Part shown: one piece after another, positions 40,093-48,070 of the stretch
How positions within the stretch are numbered: the first letter of the stretch is position 1
How the letters are laid out: each line of letters starts with the position of its first letter
Source: Actinoplanes oblitus
GTDB taxonomy: Bacteria; Actinomycetota; Actinomycetes; Mycobacteriales; Micromonosporaceae
DNA length: 64,000 nt
Assembly (NCBI RefSeq): GCF_030252345.1
Contig: NZ_CP126980.1
Span: 3,239,501-3,303,500 of the forward strand
Reading direction: 5' to 3'
Position numbers and translations under genes: made by a program
Notes under the pieces: generated by a model
The model's database searches: none
What the model saw: only the letters and a program-made list of their open reading frames with translations
Told to the model about the DNA's origin: nothing

Positions 40093-41333
40093 GGGAGGCC
40101 GTCTGCGTCGACGTCGGGTCGACGTACACCAAAGCCGCCAGGATCGACCTCAGCGGCGCCGAACTGATCCGGCGGACCGAGGTGCCGACCACGTCCGGCA
40201 CCGACGTCCTGGCGGGGCTGGACGCGGCAGTGGCCGCGGTCGGCGGCCGGGACGCGCCGCTGTACGTCTGCTCGTCCGCCGGCGGCGGGCTGCGGCTCGC
40301 GGTGGTCGGTTACGAGAGCCTGGTCACCGCGGAGGCCGGGCACCGGGTCGGCCTGTCGGCCGGCGCGCAGGTGGTGCACGTGGCGGCCGGGCCGCTGACC
40401 GGTGCGGCGGTGACCGCGCTGCGCGCCGCCCGCCCGGACGTGATCCTGCTGGTCGGCGGCACCGACGGCGGCGACGGCGAGGTGCTGCTGCACAACGCGC
40501 GGCGGCTGGCCGCGCAACGCCTGCGGTTGCCGGTGGTCCTGGCGGGCAACGCCGACGTACGCGCGGAGGGCGCCGCCGTGCTGACCGCCCGCGGCGTGCC
40601 GGTCACCGTGACCGGCAACGTGCTGCCCCGCATCGGCGTGCTCGATCCGCTGCCGGCCCGGGCGGCCATCCGTGACGTCTTCCTCCGGCACGTGATCGGC
40701 GGCAAGCGCCTGTCCCGGGGACCCCGGTTCGCGTCGCTGGTCCGGTCGGCCACCCCGGACGCGGTCCTGGCCGGCGTGGAACTGCTCGCCGACCGGGCCG
40801 CCGCCGGGGTCCTGGTGGTCGACGTGGGCGGGGCGACCACCGACGTGTACTCGGCGCTGGTGCCGGACGCGGAGGCGGAAACCGGTCCGCGCCGCGACGT
40901 GGCGGGCACCCTGTGGCGGTCCCGGACCGTGGAGGGCGACCTCGGGGTGGCGGTCGGTGCCGACGGCACCCGGGCGGCGGCGGTCACCGAGAAACTGCCC
41001 CCGCCCGGCGGCGACCGGGAGCTCGCCGCCACCGCCGCGACGATCGCGCTGCGCCGGCACGCCAGGGGTCACTCGGCCGGGCCCGGACTACCCCGCACGG
41101 GTGGCCGCGACCTGCGCGACGTACGGATCGTCATCGGTTCCGGCGGGGTGCTGCGGCACGGTGGCGGCGACCACGTGCTGGGCGCGGTACTGGCCGACAC
41201 GGCCGGCGGATGGGCGCTGCCGGACCGGGCCAGGACCATCGTCGACAGTGAATACGTCCTCGCCGCGGCCGGGTTGCTCGCCGTCGATCATCCGGAGGCG
41301 GCGGCCGGGCTGTTGGACGCGCTGGTGCGCTGA
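40089..41333 (+). CDS. MutL-like ASKHA protein (glutamate-mutase L family), probable aminomutase reactivase
   Basis: The 414-residue protein has the actin-like ATPase fold seen in VDVGSTYTKAARID (phosphate 1), VLVVDVGGATTDVYSALV (phosphate 2) and IGSGGVLRHG (adenosine). It belongs to the MutL/GlmL family, found beside B12-dependent mutases. Its gene is last in the kdd-kamDE-kal operon, so a chaperone role that exchanges damaged cobalamin on KamDE is the best inference. The GTG start overlaps the kal stop (GTGA). The 508-bp spacer behind it marks the operon end. Confidence 0.85.
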   Translation: MREAVCVDVGSTYTKAARIDLSGAELIRRTEVPTTSGTDVLAGLDAAVAAVGGRDAPLYVCSSAGGGLRLAVVGYESLVTAEAGHRVGLSAGAQVVHVAAGPLTGAAVTALRAARPDVILLVGGTDGGDGEVLLHNARRLAAQRLRLPVVLAGNADVRAEGAAVLTARGVPVTVTGNVLPRIGVLDPLPARAAIRDVFLRHVIGGKRLSRGPRFASLVRSATPDAVLAGVELLADRAAAGVLVVDVGGATTDVYSALVPDAEAETGPRRDVAGTLWRSRTVEGDLGVAVGADGTRAAAVTEKLPPPGGDRELAATAATIALRRHARGHSAGPGLPRTGGRDLRDVRIVIGSGGVLRHGGGDHVLGAVLADTAGGWALPDRARTIVDSEYVLAAAGLLAVDHPEAAAGLLDALVR

Positions 41334-41841
41334 CGTCGTCATCGACGAAGTGCATTTTCGGACACGCCGAGAAACGCGACACGCCGGAACGAGCACCACC
41401 CGGTTGACAGACCGCCCCCGTCCGGACGTACCGTCTTCAGGTCCTGTTTCACGGCATGCGACTGTGATCCGCTTCGTTCCTTCACTCACTGGCCCGCAGT
41501 CCTCGCAGGGGTCGCGCGTTCAGCCAGGTCCAGGGGGTGCAGGTGCGCGGGCGGCGCGGACCGGGTCGCGACACCGGGAGTCGAGACGAGCCGAGCCTGG
41601 CCAGTAGACAACGGCGCGGCGTGGGCAGCCAGCCCGCGGCGAGTCGGTCCGAAGGTCAGCGGGAGGTTCGCCGGGCACACCGGCCGGAACGGACAGAAGC
41701 ACCCCGAGGGGCGTGGCCACTGGACGCCGCGCCCCTCCGCAAGTCTCCGGCGCCCTCCCAGCCGATTCCCATCCGCTCGGTACCGTTTCGCGGCCGACTA
41801 CCCGGCCGACCGGGCGCGGACCGGCAGGTAGCCTGCCTGGC
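41334..41841. other. Gene-free 508-bp spacer with a promoter-like element
   Basis: No open frame with normal codon use or homology is visible on either strand. At 41404-41409 a TTGACA occurs, followed 19 bp later by TACCGT (41429-41434), a weak match to a vegetative promoter pointing right. Nothing coding lies within 300 bp after it, so a small RNA is possible. The right end holds the leaderless lnt promoter. Confidence 0.5.
41829..41834 (+). promoter_or_regulatory. Candidate -10 box (TAGCCT) of lnt
   Basis: TAGCCT lies 7 nt before the GTG at 41842; leaderless arrangement. Confidence 0.5.
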
Positions 41842-43461
41842 GTGGAAATGACGATGCCGCCACCCGACCTCGCGCAGCCGGGTCCCGGCACCCCGGCGCC
41901 GGCCGGGCCGCGACCGCTGCGGCTGCCGGTCGCCGCCGCCCTCGCGGTGGCCGCCGGCCTCGCGCTGCTGCTGGCCCTGCCGCCGTACGACCTGTGGTGG
42001 CTCGCCCCGGCCGGCGTCGCGCTGCTGGCGGCGGCCGTGCACCGACGGCGCCTGCGGGCCGGCTTCGGGCTCGGCTCGCTGGCCGGCGCGGTGTTGTTCT
42101 ACCCGCTGCTGGAGTGGACCCGGATCGCGGCCGGCTGGCTGCCCTGGGCGCTGCTGTCCACCGCCGAGGCGGTGGTGCTCGGCCTGCTCGGCCTGGCCGC
42201 CGCCTGGCTGTCCCCGCTGGTCGACCGCCGGCGGGCGCTGTGGCCGCTGCTGACCGGCCTGCTCTGGGTGGCCGACGAGGCGCTGCGCGACCGGGCGCCG
42301 TTCGGCGGTTTCCCGTGGGGGCGGCTCGCCTTCAGCCAGGGCGACGCCCCGGCGCTGCGGCTGGCCGCCTGGGGTGGCGCGCCGCTGGTCACCTTCGCGG
42401 TGGCGGCCGCCGGCGGAGCCCTGGTCGCGCTGGCCTGGCGCCGGTGGAACCGGTCCGCGGCGCTGGGCGCCGCCGGCTTCGCCGTGGCCGCCGGGGTGCT
42501 GATCGGCGCGCCGGCCGCGGTGCCGCTGTCCGCGCCGGACGGCCCGGCCCGCACCGTGGCCATCGTGCAGGGCAACGTGCCCCGGCTCGGCCTCGACTTC
42601 AACGCGCAGCGCCGGGCGGTGCTGGACAACCACGTGACCGCCACCCGGCGGCTGGCCGCCGACGTGGCCGCCGGCAGGCAGCCGAAACCCGACCTGGTGG
42701 TGTGGCCGGAGAACGCCAGCGACATCGACCCGCTGCGCAACGCCGACGCCGCCCAGGAGATCTCCGACGCGGCCCGCGCCATCGGGGTGCCGATCCTGGT
42801 CGGCACGGTGCTGCACACCGACACGCCGGGCGACATCAAGAACGCCGGCCTGCTCTGGATGCCGCTCACCGGTCCCGACCTGGACCAGACGTACGTCAAG
42901 CAGCACCCGGTCCCGTTCGCCGAGTACATGCCGCTGCGCTCGGTGGCCCGGCTGGTCAGCGACAAGGTCGACCTGGTCAGAAACATGCTGCCCGGTGACC
43001 ACGCCGGCGTCGTCGACACCGGCGCGCTCACCCTCGGCGACGTGATCTGTTTCGAGGTGGCCTACGACGGGATCGTCCGCGACACCGTGGCGAAAGGCGC
43101 CCAGATCCTCGCGGTGCAGACCAACAACGCCACCTTCGACGAGGGCGAGGCCCGCCAGCAGCTGGCGATGGTACGACTGCGCGCCGTCGAGCACGGTCGC
43201 GACTCGCTGATGGTCTCCACCGTCGGCATATCGGCGTTCGTGGATACTCGGGGTGGTGTGCACGGAGAGACGGCGTTCAACACCGCGAAAGTGGTGGTGC
43301 ATGCGATGTCCACCGGGGGTTCGCGTACGCTTGCCACTCGTTCGGGCATCTGGCCCGAGACGATCGCGGTCGGACTGACCGTCATCGCACTGGCCGTCGC
43401 CCTGCCCCTGCGCCGGCGGCGGACCATCATCAGCACCGACGAGAGCGTGGAGGAACGGTGA
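41842..43461 (+). CDS. lnt: Apolipoprotein N-acyltransferase
   Basis: The 539-residue membrane enzyme has about seven N-terminal hydrophobic segments and a periplasmic-side nitrilase domain with the full catalytic triad: Glu in VVWPENASDI, Lys in YVKQHPVPFAEYMP and Cys in GDVICFEVAYDG. It N-acylates the lipid-modified cysteine of lipoproteins. In Mycobacterium tuberculosis Lnt is fused to the mannosyl-transferase Ppm1; here the two are separate genes that overlap by 4 bp. GTG 41842 follows TAGCCT by 7 nt; ATG 41848 in the same frame is an alternative. A final hydrophobic segment lies near residue 515. Confidence 0.93.
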   Translation: MEMTMPPPDLAQPGPGTPAPAGPRPLRLPVAAALAVAAGLALLLALPPYDLWWLAPAGVALLAAAVHRRRLRAGFGLGSLAGAVLFYPLLEWTRIAAGWLPWALLSTAEAVVLGLLGLAAAWLSPLVDRRRALWPLLTGLLWVADEALRDRAPFGGFPWGRLAFSQGDAPALRLAAWGGAPLVTFAVAAAGGALVALAWRRWNRSAALGAAGFAVAAGVLIGAPAAVPLSAPDGPARTVAIVQGNVPRLGLDFNAQRRAVLDNHVTATRRLAADVAAGRQPKPDLVVWPENASDIDPLRNADAAQEISDAARAIGVPILVGTVLHTDTPGDIKNAGLLWMPLTGPDLDQTYVKQHPVPFAEYMPLRSVARLVSDKVDLVRNMLPGDHAGVVDTGALTLGDVICFEVAYDGIVRDTVAKGAQILAVQTNNATFDEGEARQQLAMVRLRAVEHGRDSLMVSTVGISAFVDTRGGVHGETAFNTAKVVVHAMSTGGSRTLATRSGIWPETIAVGLTVIALAVALPLRRRRTIISTDESVEER

Positions 43462-44249
43462 GCGAGGCCGAAGGGTACCCGGGAGTGGGACGGGTCCTCG
43501 TGATCATCCCGACGTACAACGAGGCCGACAACGTCCGCCTGATCACCGGGCGCGTCCGCGAGGCGGTCCCGGACGTCGACATCCTCGTCGCCGACGACAA
43601 CTCACCGGACGGCACCGGAGACATCGCCGACGAGCTGGCGCTCGCCGACGACCACATCTTCGTGCTGCACCGGGCCGGCAAGGAGGGCCTCGGCGCCGCC
43701 TACAAGGCCGGCTTCGCCTGGGCCAAGGACAAGGGGTACGACGCGGTCGTCGAGATGGACGCGGACGGCTCGCACGCGCCCGAGGAACTGCACAAGCTGC
43801 TCGACGCGCTGGCCGGCGCGGACGCGGTGCTCGGCACCCGGTACATCCCCGGTGGCAGCGTGCACAACTGGCCGATGCACCGGCTGCTGCTCTCGCGCGG
43901 CGGCAACATCTACATCCGGATGGCGCTGGGCATGCCGTTCAAGGACGCCACCGGCGGTTACCGGGCGTACCGGATGACCGTGCTGGACGCCATCGACGTG
44001 CCGAGCGTCGCCTCCACCGGTTACTCGTTCCAGGTCGAGCTGGCCTGGCGCGCCTACCGCGGCGGGTTCCGGGTCGTCGAGGTGCCGATCACCTTCACCG
44101 AGCGCGAACACGGCGTCAGCAAGATGAGCGGCAACATCTTCAAGGAGCAGCTGCTCCGGGTCACCCTGTGGGGCGCTCAGGCCCGCAAGGACAGCCTGCT
44201 GAGCCTGCTCGGCCGCAAGCCGAAGCAGGAGCAGCAGACCTGGCCGTGA
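43458..44249 (+). CDS. ppm1: Polyprenol monophosphomannose synthase
   Basis: The 263-residue GT2 enzyme shows VVIIPTYNEADNV-like entry (LVIIPTYNEADN), DDNSPDGTGD, the metal motif DADGSHAP and TEREHGVSKMSG near the C-terminus. It transfers mannose from GDP-mannose to polyprenyl phosphate for lipoarabinomannan-type glycans and protein mannosylation. The GTG start overlaps the lnt stop, and GGAGG lies about 5 nt upstream. No C-terminal membrane region is present, consistent with the mycobacterial Ppm1 catalytic domain that needs Lnt as its membrane partner. Confidence 0.93.
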   Translation: MSEAEGYPGVGRVLVIIPTYNEADNVRLITGRVREAVPDVDILVADDNSPDGTGDIADELALADDHIFVLHRAGKEGLGAAYKAGFAWAKDKGYDAVVEMDADGSHAPEELHKLLDALAGADAVLGTRYIPGGSVHNWPMHRLLLSRGGNIYIRMALGMPFKDATGGYRAYRMTVLDAIDVPSVASTGYSFQVELAWRAYRGGFRVVEVPITFTEREHGVSKMSGNIFKEQLLRVTLWGAQARKDSLLSLLGRKPKQEQQTWP

Positions 44250-44322
44250 CGGCCCGCACTCAGCCGAGTCGCAGGTTCCGGTGTCATGCTGGAGGGGCAC
44301 CACTTGACACCGGAGGACTCTG

Positions 44323-44844
44323 ATGCGTCGTAGCCGGATGGCCTACCTTCCCTTCGTCTTCCCGCTGCTCGCGGTCGCCGAGGTCGCGGCGTTCCTGGCG
44401 GTGGCCCACCTGATCGGGGCGGGCTGGGCGTTCCTGCTGCTCGCCGCGCTCACCCTGACCGGGTTCGCGCTGCTGCGCCGGGAGGGCATCCGCGGCTGGC
44501 GGGCCTTCCAGCAGGCCGCGGCGGCCGGCCGGCCACCCGGCGCCGGGGTGGCTCACTCGCTGGTCGGCCTCGGCGGCGCGCTGCTGCTGGCGCTGCCCGG
44601 CTTCGTGACCGCCGCGCTGGGCCTGATCCTGCTGGTGCCGCCGGGGCGGATCCTGGGGCGCCGGGCGGTGGAGCGGTTCGCCGAGCGCCGGCTCGGTGGC
44701 GCGGCCACCGGCGACCTGTTCGGCCCGCGCCGGGTCCGGGTCCGCGTCGAGGACCCGACGGTCGTCGACGCGTCGGTGGTCGGCGACGTGCCGCCGCCCC
44801 CGCGCCAACCGGCCGCCGCCATCGAGGGCGAGATCGTCCGCTAG
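44323..44844 (+). CDS. fxsA: FxsA-family membrane protein
   Basis: The 173-residue protein has three to four hydrophobic segments in the first 115 residues (PFVFPLLAVAEVAAFLAV, WAFLLLAALTLTGFALL, LGGALLLALPGFVTAALGLILLV) and the FxsA pattern PGFVTAALGLILLVPPGR. The C-terminal 60 residues are cytoplasmic and polar. FxsA modulates phage exclusion in Escherichia coli when overproduced; its normal role is unclear. The gene has GGAGG 7 nt before the ATG and follows ppm1 as in other actinomycetes. A strong bidirectional hairpin separates it from rbpA. Confidence 0.88.
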   Translation: MRRSRMAYLPFVFPLLAVAEVAAFLAVAHLIGAGWAFLLLAALTLTGFALLRREGIRGWRAFQQAAAAGRPPGAGVAHSLVGLGGALLLALPGFVTAALGLILLVPPGRILGRRAVERFAERRLGGAATGDLFGPRRVRVRVEDPTVVDASVVGDVPPPPRQPAAAIEGEIVR

Positions 44845-44865
44845 CCGGCCGACGAGACATGCGGA

Positions 44866-44896
44866 AAAGGGCCGTCCCGGATCGGGACGGCCCTTT
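44866..44896. terminator. Bidirectional terminator between fxsA and rbpA
   Basis: AAAGGGCCGTCCCG (44866-44879) and CGGGACGGCCCTTT (44883-44896) form a perfect 14-bp stem with a GAT loop. The A/T ends give a short U-tract in both directions. Confidence 0.88.
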
Positions 44897-44916
44897 CGCG
44901 TTGGTGCTCGCTGCGG

Positions 44917-45255
44917 TCAGCGGCCCCGGCGGGTCCGCACTTCCTGCAGGCGCTCGTTGAGGATGTCTTCCAGCTCGGCGATCGATCGCCGCTCCAGCAG
45001 CATGTCCCAGTGGGTGCGCGGCGGCTTCGCCTTCTTCTGCTCCGGCTCGCTGCCGTCGACCAGCCGGGCCACGCTGCCGTCGAACTTGCACTCCCAGGTG
45101 GTCGGCACCTCGGCGTCGACGGCGAACGGAACCTCGAACTGGTGACCCTTGACGCACAGGTACTCACGGGTCTGTCGGGGCGCCAGCTCGGTGTTACGGT
45201 CGGACTCGTAGCTGACTGCGCCTAGACGGCTGCCGCGCAGCATGCGTTCGCCCAT
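44917..45255 (-). CDS. rbpA: RNA polymerase-binding protein RbpA
   Basis: The 112-residue protein is recognisable over its whole length: LRGSRLGAVSYESDRN at the start, LAPRQTREY, EVPFAVDAEVPTTWECK, and the C-terminal sigma-interacting PPRTHWDMLLERRSIAELE. It binds core RNA polymerase and the principal sigma factor and stabilises open complexes. The zinc-site cysteines are partly present (Cys in YLCVKG and WECKF). ATG 45255 has GAGGGGAAG 7 nt upstream. An exact SigR-type promoter lies 42 bp upstream, as known for rbpA of Streptomyces. Confidence 0.95.
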   Translation of the reverse strand: MGERMLRGSRLGAVSYESDRNTELAPRQTREYLCVKGHQFEVPFAVDAEVPTTWECKFDGSVARLVDGSEPEQKKAKPPRTHWDMLLERRSIAELEDILNERLQEVRTRRGR

Positions 45256-45296
45256 GATCGGCTTCCCCTCGCTCGTGGTGCTGCTCTCGTTGGTGT

Positions 45297-45322
45297 AACG
45301 AAAGGGGCGGCCGCCGGATTCC
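45297..45322 (-). promoter_or_regulatory. SigR-type promoter of rbpA (GGAAT-N18-GTT)
   Basis: On the minus strand GGAAT (45318-45322) is followed by exactly 18 nt and GTT (45297-45299). This is the SigR (thiol-oxidative stress) consensus, and rbpA is a SigR target in Streptomyces coelicolor. The expected start point lies about 35 nt before the ATG. Confidence 0.78.
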
Positions 45323-45575
45323 TGCGCCCGCCGAGTATCTATCGGTCTCTTACCCGCCCGGTAAAGGGCATGTAACGCTATGAGCGTAACCGGCCAGCGA
45401 CCATACACCGTAATTTGAACGGTCGTGAAGTGGACCTTGGTCCATTTTACCCGGATTTGGCTCGTCTGCAGGTGGTGCGATGTCGGTCACTCGCGCGTTC
45501 ACCACCCATTAACCCGGACGTCGGTAGCCTCCCCGGGTCTCGCTCGGTGATCGTGGGGTGGCGGACCGGCCCGGG
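45323..45575. other. Spacer upstream of rbpA
   Basis: The spacer contains ACGCTATGAGCGT (45375-45387), an inverted repeat that could be an operator for rbpA, and TGGACCTTGGTCCA (45431-45444), a 6-bp-arm palindrome followed by TTTT. No gene is visible. Confidence 0.45.
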
Positions 45576-46730
45576 TCAGCCCTCCGGCGAGCCCGCCTGT
45601 GCCGGTGCCGGCGCCGCTGCCGGGCGGCCGGTACCGAGTGTGGCCAGCGCCGACGCCAGATCGCTCACCTGCCCGGTCAGCTGCGCGACCCGCTGGTGCG
45701 CCGCGTCCGCGTCGGCCCGCGCCGCCGCCAGCCGCTGCTCCAACTCGGCCCGCTCGTCACCGGCCCGGGCCAGTTCCGTCCGCACCCGGTCGAACTCCTG
45801 CGCGGCCCGGCGCAACCCGTCCCGGTCGGCCGCCACCGAGGCCAGCTCCGCGCGCACCTCGAGCACCTCGGCAGCGGACCGTTCCGCGGTCGCGGCGGCC
45901 TCGGCGGCGGACGTCTCGGCGGCCTGCGCCCGGCGATCCGCCCGCCCGGCCGCCTCCCGCAGGTCCCCGGCCTCCCGGCGCGCCGCCGCGAGGGCCTCCT
46001 CCGCCCGCCCGGCCGCCTCCTCCGCCGTCCGCCGGAACTCGTTGTGCTCCCGCAGCGCCGCCGCGAGATCGCGTTCCGCGGCGTCCCGCTGCCCCTTGGT
46101 CTCCTGCAGCTCCCGCCGCGTCACCGACAGTTCCTCGGCCGCGGCGTCGCGCTCCGCCTCGGCCCGTTCGCGCAGCGCCGCCGCCGCCGTGGCGGCCCGC
46201 ACCGCCTCGTCGCGCGCCTCGACAGCCGCCTGCTCCCGCTTGCCGGCCTCCTCGGCGGCCCGCTCCGACGCGACGGCCCGCTGCCGTGCCTCGTCCCGCT
46301 CGGCGGTGGCCGCCACCGCGATCTGCTGGGCCGCCGCCGTGGCGGTGGCCGCCTGCTCGGCGTCCCGGCGCGCGTCGTCACGTTCCCCGTGCGCGGCCGC
46401 CACCGCCCGCGACGTCTCCGCCCGCACCTCGGCGACCTGCCGCTCCACCCCGGCCGGCGACATCTCCGAATGCAGCGCCTCGGTCAGCGTGCCCACCATC
46501 TGGTCGAGGCGGTCCACCACCTCCCAGGTCCGCGCCACCGAACCGGCCAGCCCGGGCGACGACCGATGCCGCATCCGCACGTTGCGGGAGGCGCGCTGGC
46601 ACTCCCCGTCGTTGTCCCGGCAATACCGGAACGGCCGCCCGGCAGAGGCCCGCTGCGGCACCGGCCGCCCGCAGTGTGCACAGGGTCGCGTCTCGAGCGC
46701 CTCAGCGGCGTCCTGGTCTTGCGTCGTCAT
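45576..46730 (-). CDS. Zinc-ribbon plus long coiled-coil protein
   Basis: I do not recognise a named family. The 384-residue protein begins with a small zinc-binding module (CAHCGRPVPQ, then FRYCRDNDGECQRASRN; four Cys, residues 17-45), followed by about 290 residues of nearly uninterrupted Ala/Glu/Arg-rich heptads, which predict a long coiled coil, and ends in an AP-rich tail. No membrane segment is present. The N-terminal module resembles DNA- or RNA-associated zinc fingers of filament-like proteins. The ATG is 10 nt after TAGGGT (minus strand, 46741-46746). It is monocistronic. A cytoskeletal or nucleoid-scaffold role is possible but only an inference. Confidence 0.75.
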   Translation of the reverse strand: MTTQDQDAAEALETRPCAHCGRPVPQRASAGRPFRYCRDNDGECQRASRNVRMRHRSSPGLAGSVARTWEVVDRLDQMVGTLTEALHSEMSPAGVERQVAEVRAETSRAVAAAHGERDDARRDAEQAATATAAAQQIAVAATAERDEARQRAVASERAAEEAGKREQAAVEARDEAVRAATAAAALRERAEAERDAAAEELSVTRRELQETKGQRDAAERDLAAALREHNEFRRTAEEAAGRAEEALAAARREAGDLREAAGRADRRAQAAETSAAEAAATAERSAAEVLEVRAELASVAADRDGLRRAAQEFDRVRTELARAGDERAELEQRLAAARADADAAHQRVAQLTGQVSDLASALATLGTGRPAAAPAPAQAGSPEG

Positions 46731-46845
46731 AGCATCCACCACCCTAGGCCGAACAATGATCTTCCCGATGTCACCACACCGGCGCCGCCTGTTCCGGCAC
46801 ACCACCCTCGCTGCCGCGGCGCCGCCCGCACGCTTCCGGATCTTC

Positions 46846-46932
46846 CTCCGGTACGACTCGTAGCCCCGTGCCGACCGGCTCGCGAGGCCCGGCCCCCGCA
46901 CGGCCGTGGCGCGGCTCGTGCGGATCCGCCGA
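46846..46932 (-). repeat. Dispersed intergenic repeat, copy B
   Basis: Minus-strand copy of the element at 3088-3175; both share CGTGCGGGGGCCGGGCCT, then after one differing base GCGAGCC, and GAGTCGTACCGGA. Confidence 0.72.
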
Positions 46933-47117
46933 CCCGCACGGCGATCCCGAGCCGTCGCATGCGGCTCCCGCGGGGACGCCGAGTCGACGCGTCCCGATGG
47001 CGCGCCCGAAGCCGGCCGTGAACCCGGACGAGACGCGTGGCGCCCCCGGTGGCCGCCGATCCTGGCGCCGGCCGGTCCGCGAGGCGGTCAGGCCCGTGAC
47101 GTGCCCGCGGTGACCCG

Positions 47118-47206
47118 GAGCGGATCCGCACGACACGCGTGGCCGTCCGGCGGGGGAGCGGTCTCGCGAGCCGATCGGCACGGGGCTCCGAGTCGTACCG
47201 GAAATC
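47118..47206 (+). repeat. Dispersed intergenic repeat, copy C
   Basis: Plus-strand copy of the same element; it shares CCGCACGACACGCG and CACGGGGCTCCGAGTCGTAC with copy A. Copies B and C form an inverted pair about 185 bp apart. Confidence 0.72.
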
Positions 47207-47233
47207 GCTTTCGAAGGGAAGTCGTGGCCGCGG

Positions 47234-48070
47234 TCAAGGAGTGCTCCGCCGCAGGTGAGCGACGTTCCAGCGGAGGTCGAGGGTGGCCGGGTCGGCGCCG
47301 GCCACGCCGAGGAACAGCCACGCGCGGTAGACCGGGGTGATCAGTCGGCGCTCCAGGTCGGACAGCGGGCGTACCTCGTGGTAACCGCTGATCACCGCGT
47401 CCTGGTAACCGCGCCAGGCGAGCGCGAAGTCGGCCACCAGGAAATTGCGGTGGCTGGCCTCGAAGTCCAGCACGCCGGTCAGCCGGCCGTCCTCGAAGAG
47501 CAGGTTCCACGGGGTGAAGTCGCCGTGCAGCACGCCGCGCGGGGCGGCGCCGGCCGGGTTGGCGGCGAACCACGCCAGGGTCGCCTCACGAGCCGCCAGT
47601 AACAGGCGGCCGTCGTCCGGGTGCAGTCTTTCGTACGCCGTCAGCGTGCGCTCCAGCTCCGGGTCCCCGAGCAGGCCGGCGGGTTCGCGGAACCCGTCCC
47701 GCTGCCGGGTGATCCCGGTCGCGGCCAGCGCCGCGTGCAGTTCGGCGAGCAGCCGTCCGCGGTGCCGCTGCTGGGCGAGGGTGTCCGGGCCGCCGGTCAC
47801 CACGGGCCGGCCGGGCAGCCGGTGGGTGAGCAGCCAGACGCCGCCCGGCGTGGCCCAGGGTTCCTCGGCCGGCTCCGGAGTGGGCCAGCCCTGCTCGCGC
47901 AGGGCCGCCGCGACCCGCAGCGGGTAACGCCAGTCGGGCTGGTCCAGCCGCTGCAGGATGTGGGGACGGCCGTCGCGGGTCACCGCCCAGGTGTGCGTGG
48001 ACCGGGCACCGAGCAACGCGCCGGGGACCAGGCGCCACCGTGCGCAGATCGCCGGATCGGGCGCGGTCAC
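47234..48070 (-). CDS. APH-family phosphotransferase-like protein
   Basis: The 278-residue protein has the APH/choline-kinase catalytic loop GVLHGDFTPWNLLF (His-x-Asp-x4-Asn, near residue 192) and the metal-binding VLDFEASHRN. The N-terminal lobe is short, with HILQRLDQPDW replacing the usual ATP-binding Lys region, so nucleotide use is not certain. It resembles homoserine kinase/fructosamine-kinase type APH proteins with unknown substrates. GTG 48070 starts the first conserved part; no ribosome site or -10 box is clear in front of it. It is alone on its strand between repeat-rich and gene-free spacers. Confidence 0.78.
   Translation of the reverse strand: MTAPDPAICARWRLVPGALLGARSTHTWAVTRDGRPHILQRLDQPDWRYPLRVAAALREQGWPTPEPAEEPWATPGGVWLLTHRLPGRPVVTGGPDTLAQQRHRGRLLAELHAALAATGITRQRDGFREPAGLLGDPELERTLTAYERLHPDDGRLLLAAREATLAWFAANPAGAAPRGVLHGDFTPWNLLFEDGRLTGVLDFEASHRNFLVADFALAWRGYQDAVISGYHEVRPLSDLERRLITPVYRAWLFLGVAGADPATLDLRWNVAHLRRSTP

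Larger units (their letters stand above)
46731..47233. other. Gene-free spacer containing an inverted pair of dispersed repeats
   Basis: This 503-bp spacer holds copy B (46846-46932, minus orientation) and copy C (47118-47206, plus orientation) of the element also seen at 3088-3175. Between them there is no gene I can support. The left end carries the promoter of the coiled-coil gene. Confidence 0.65.

Noticed and set aside
41404..41480. tRNA or other structured RNA after the kam operon
   Set aside because: No cloverleaf or T-loop sequence (GGTTCGA-type) is present.
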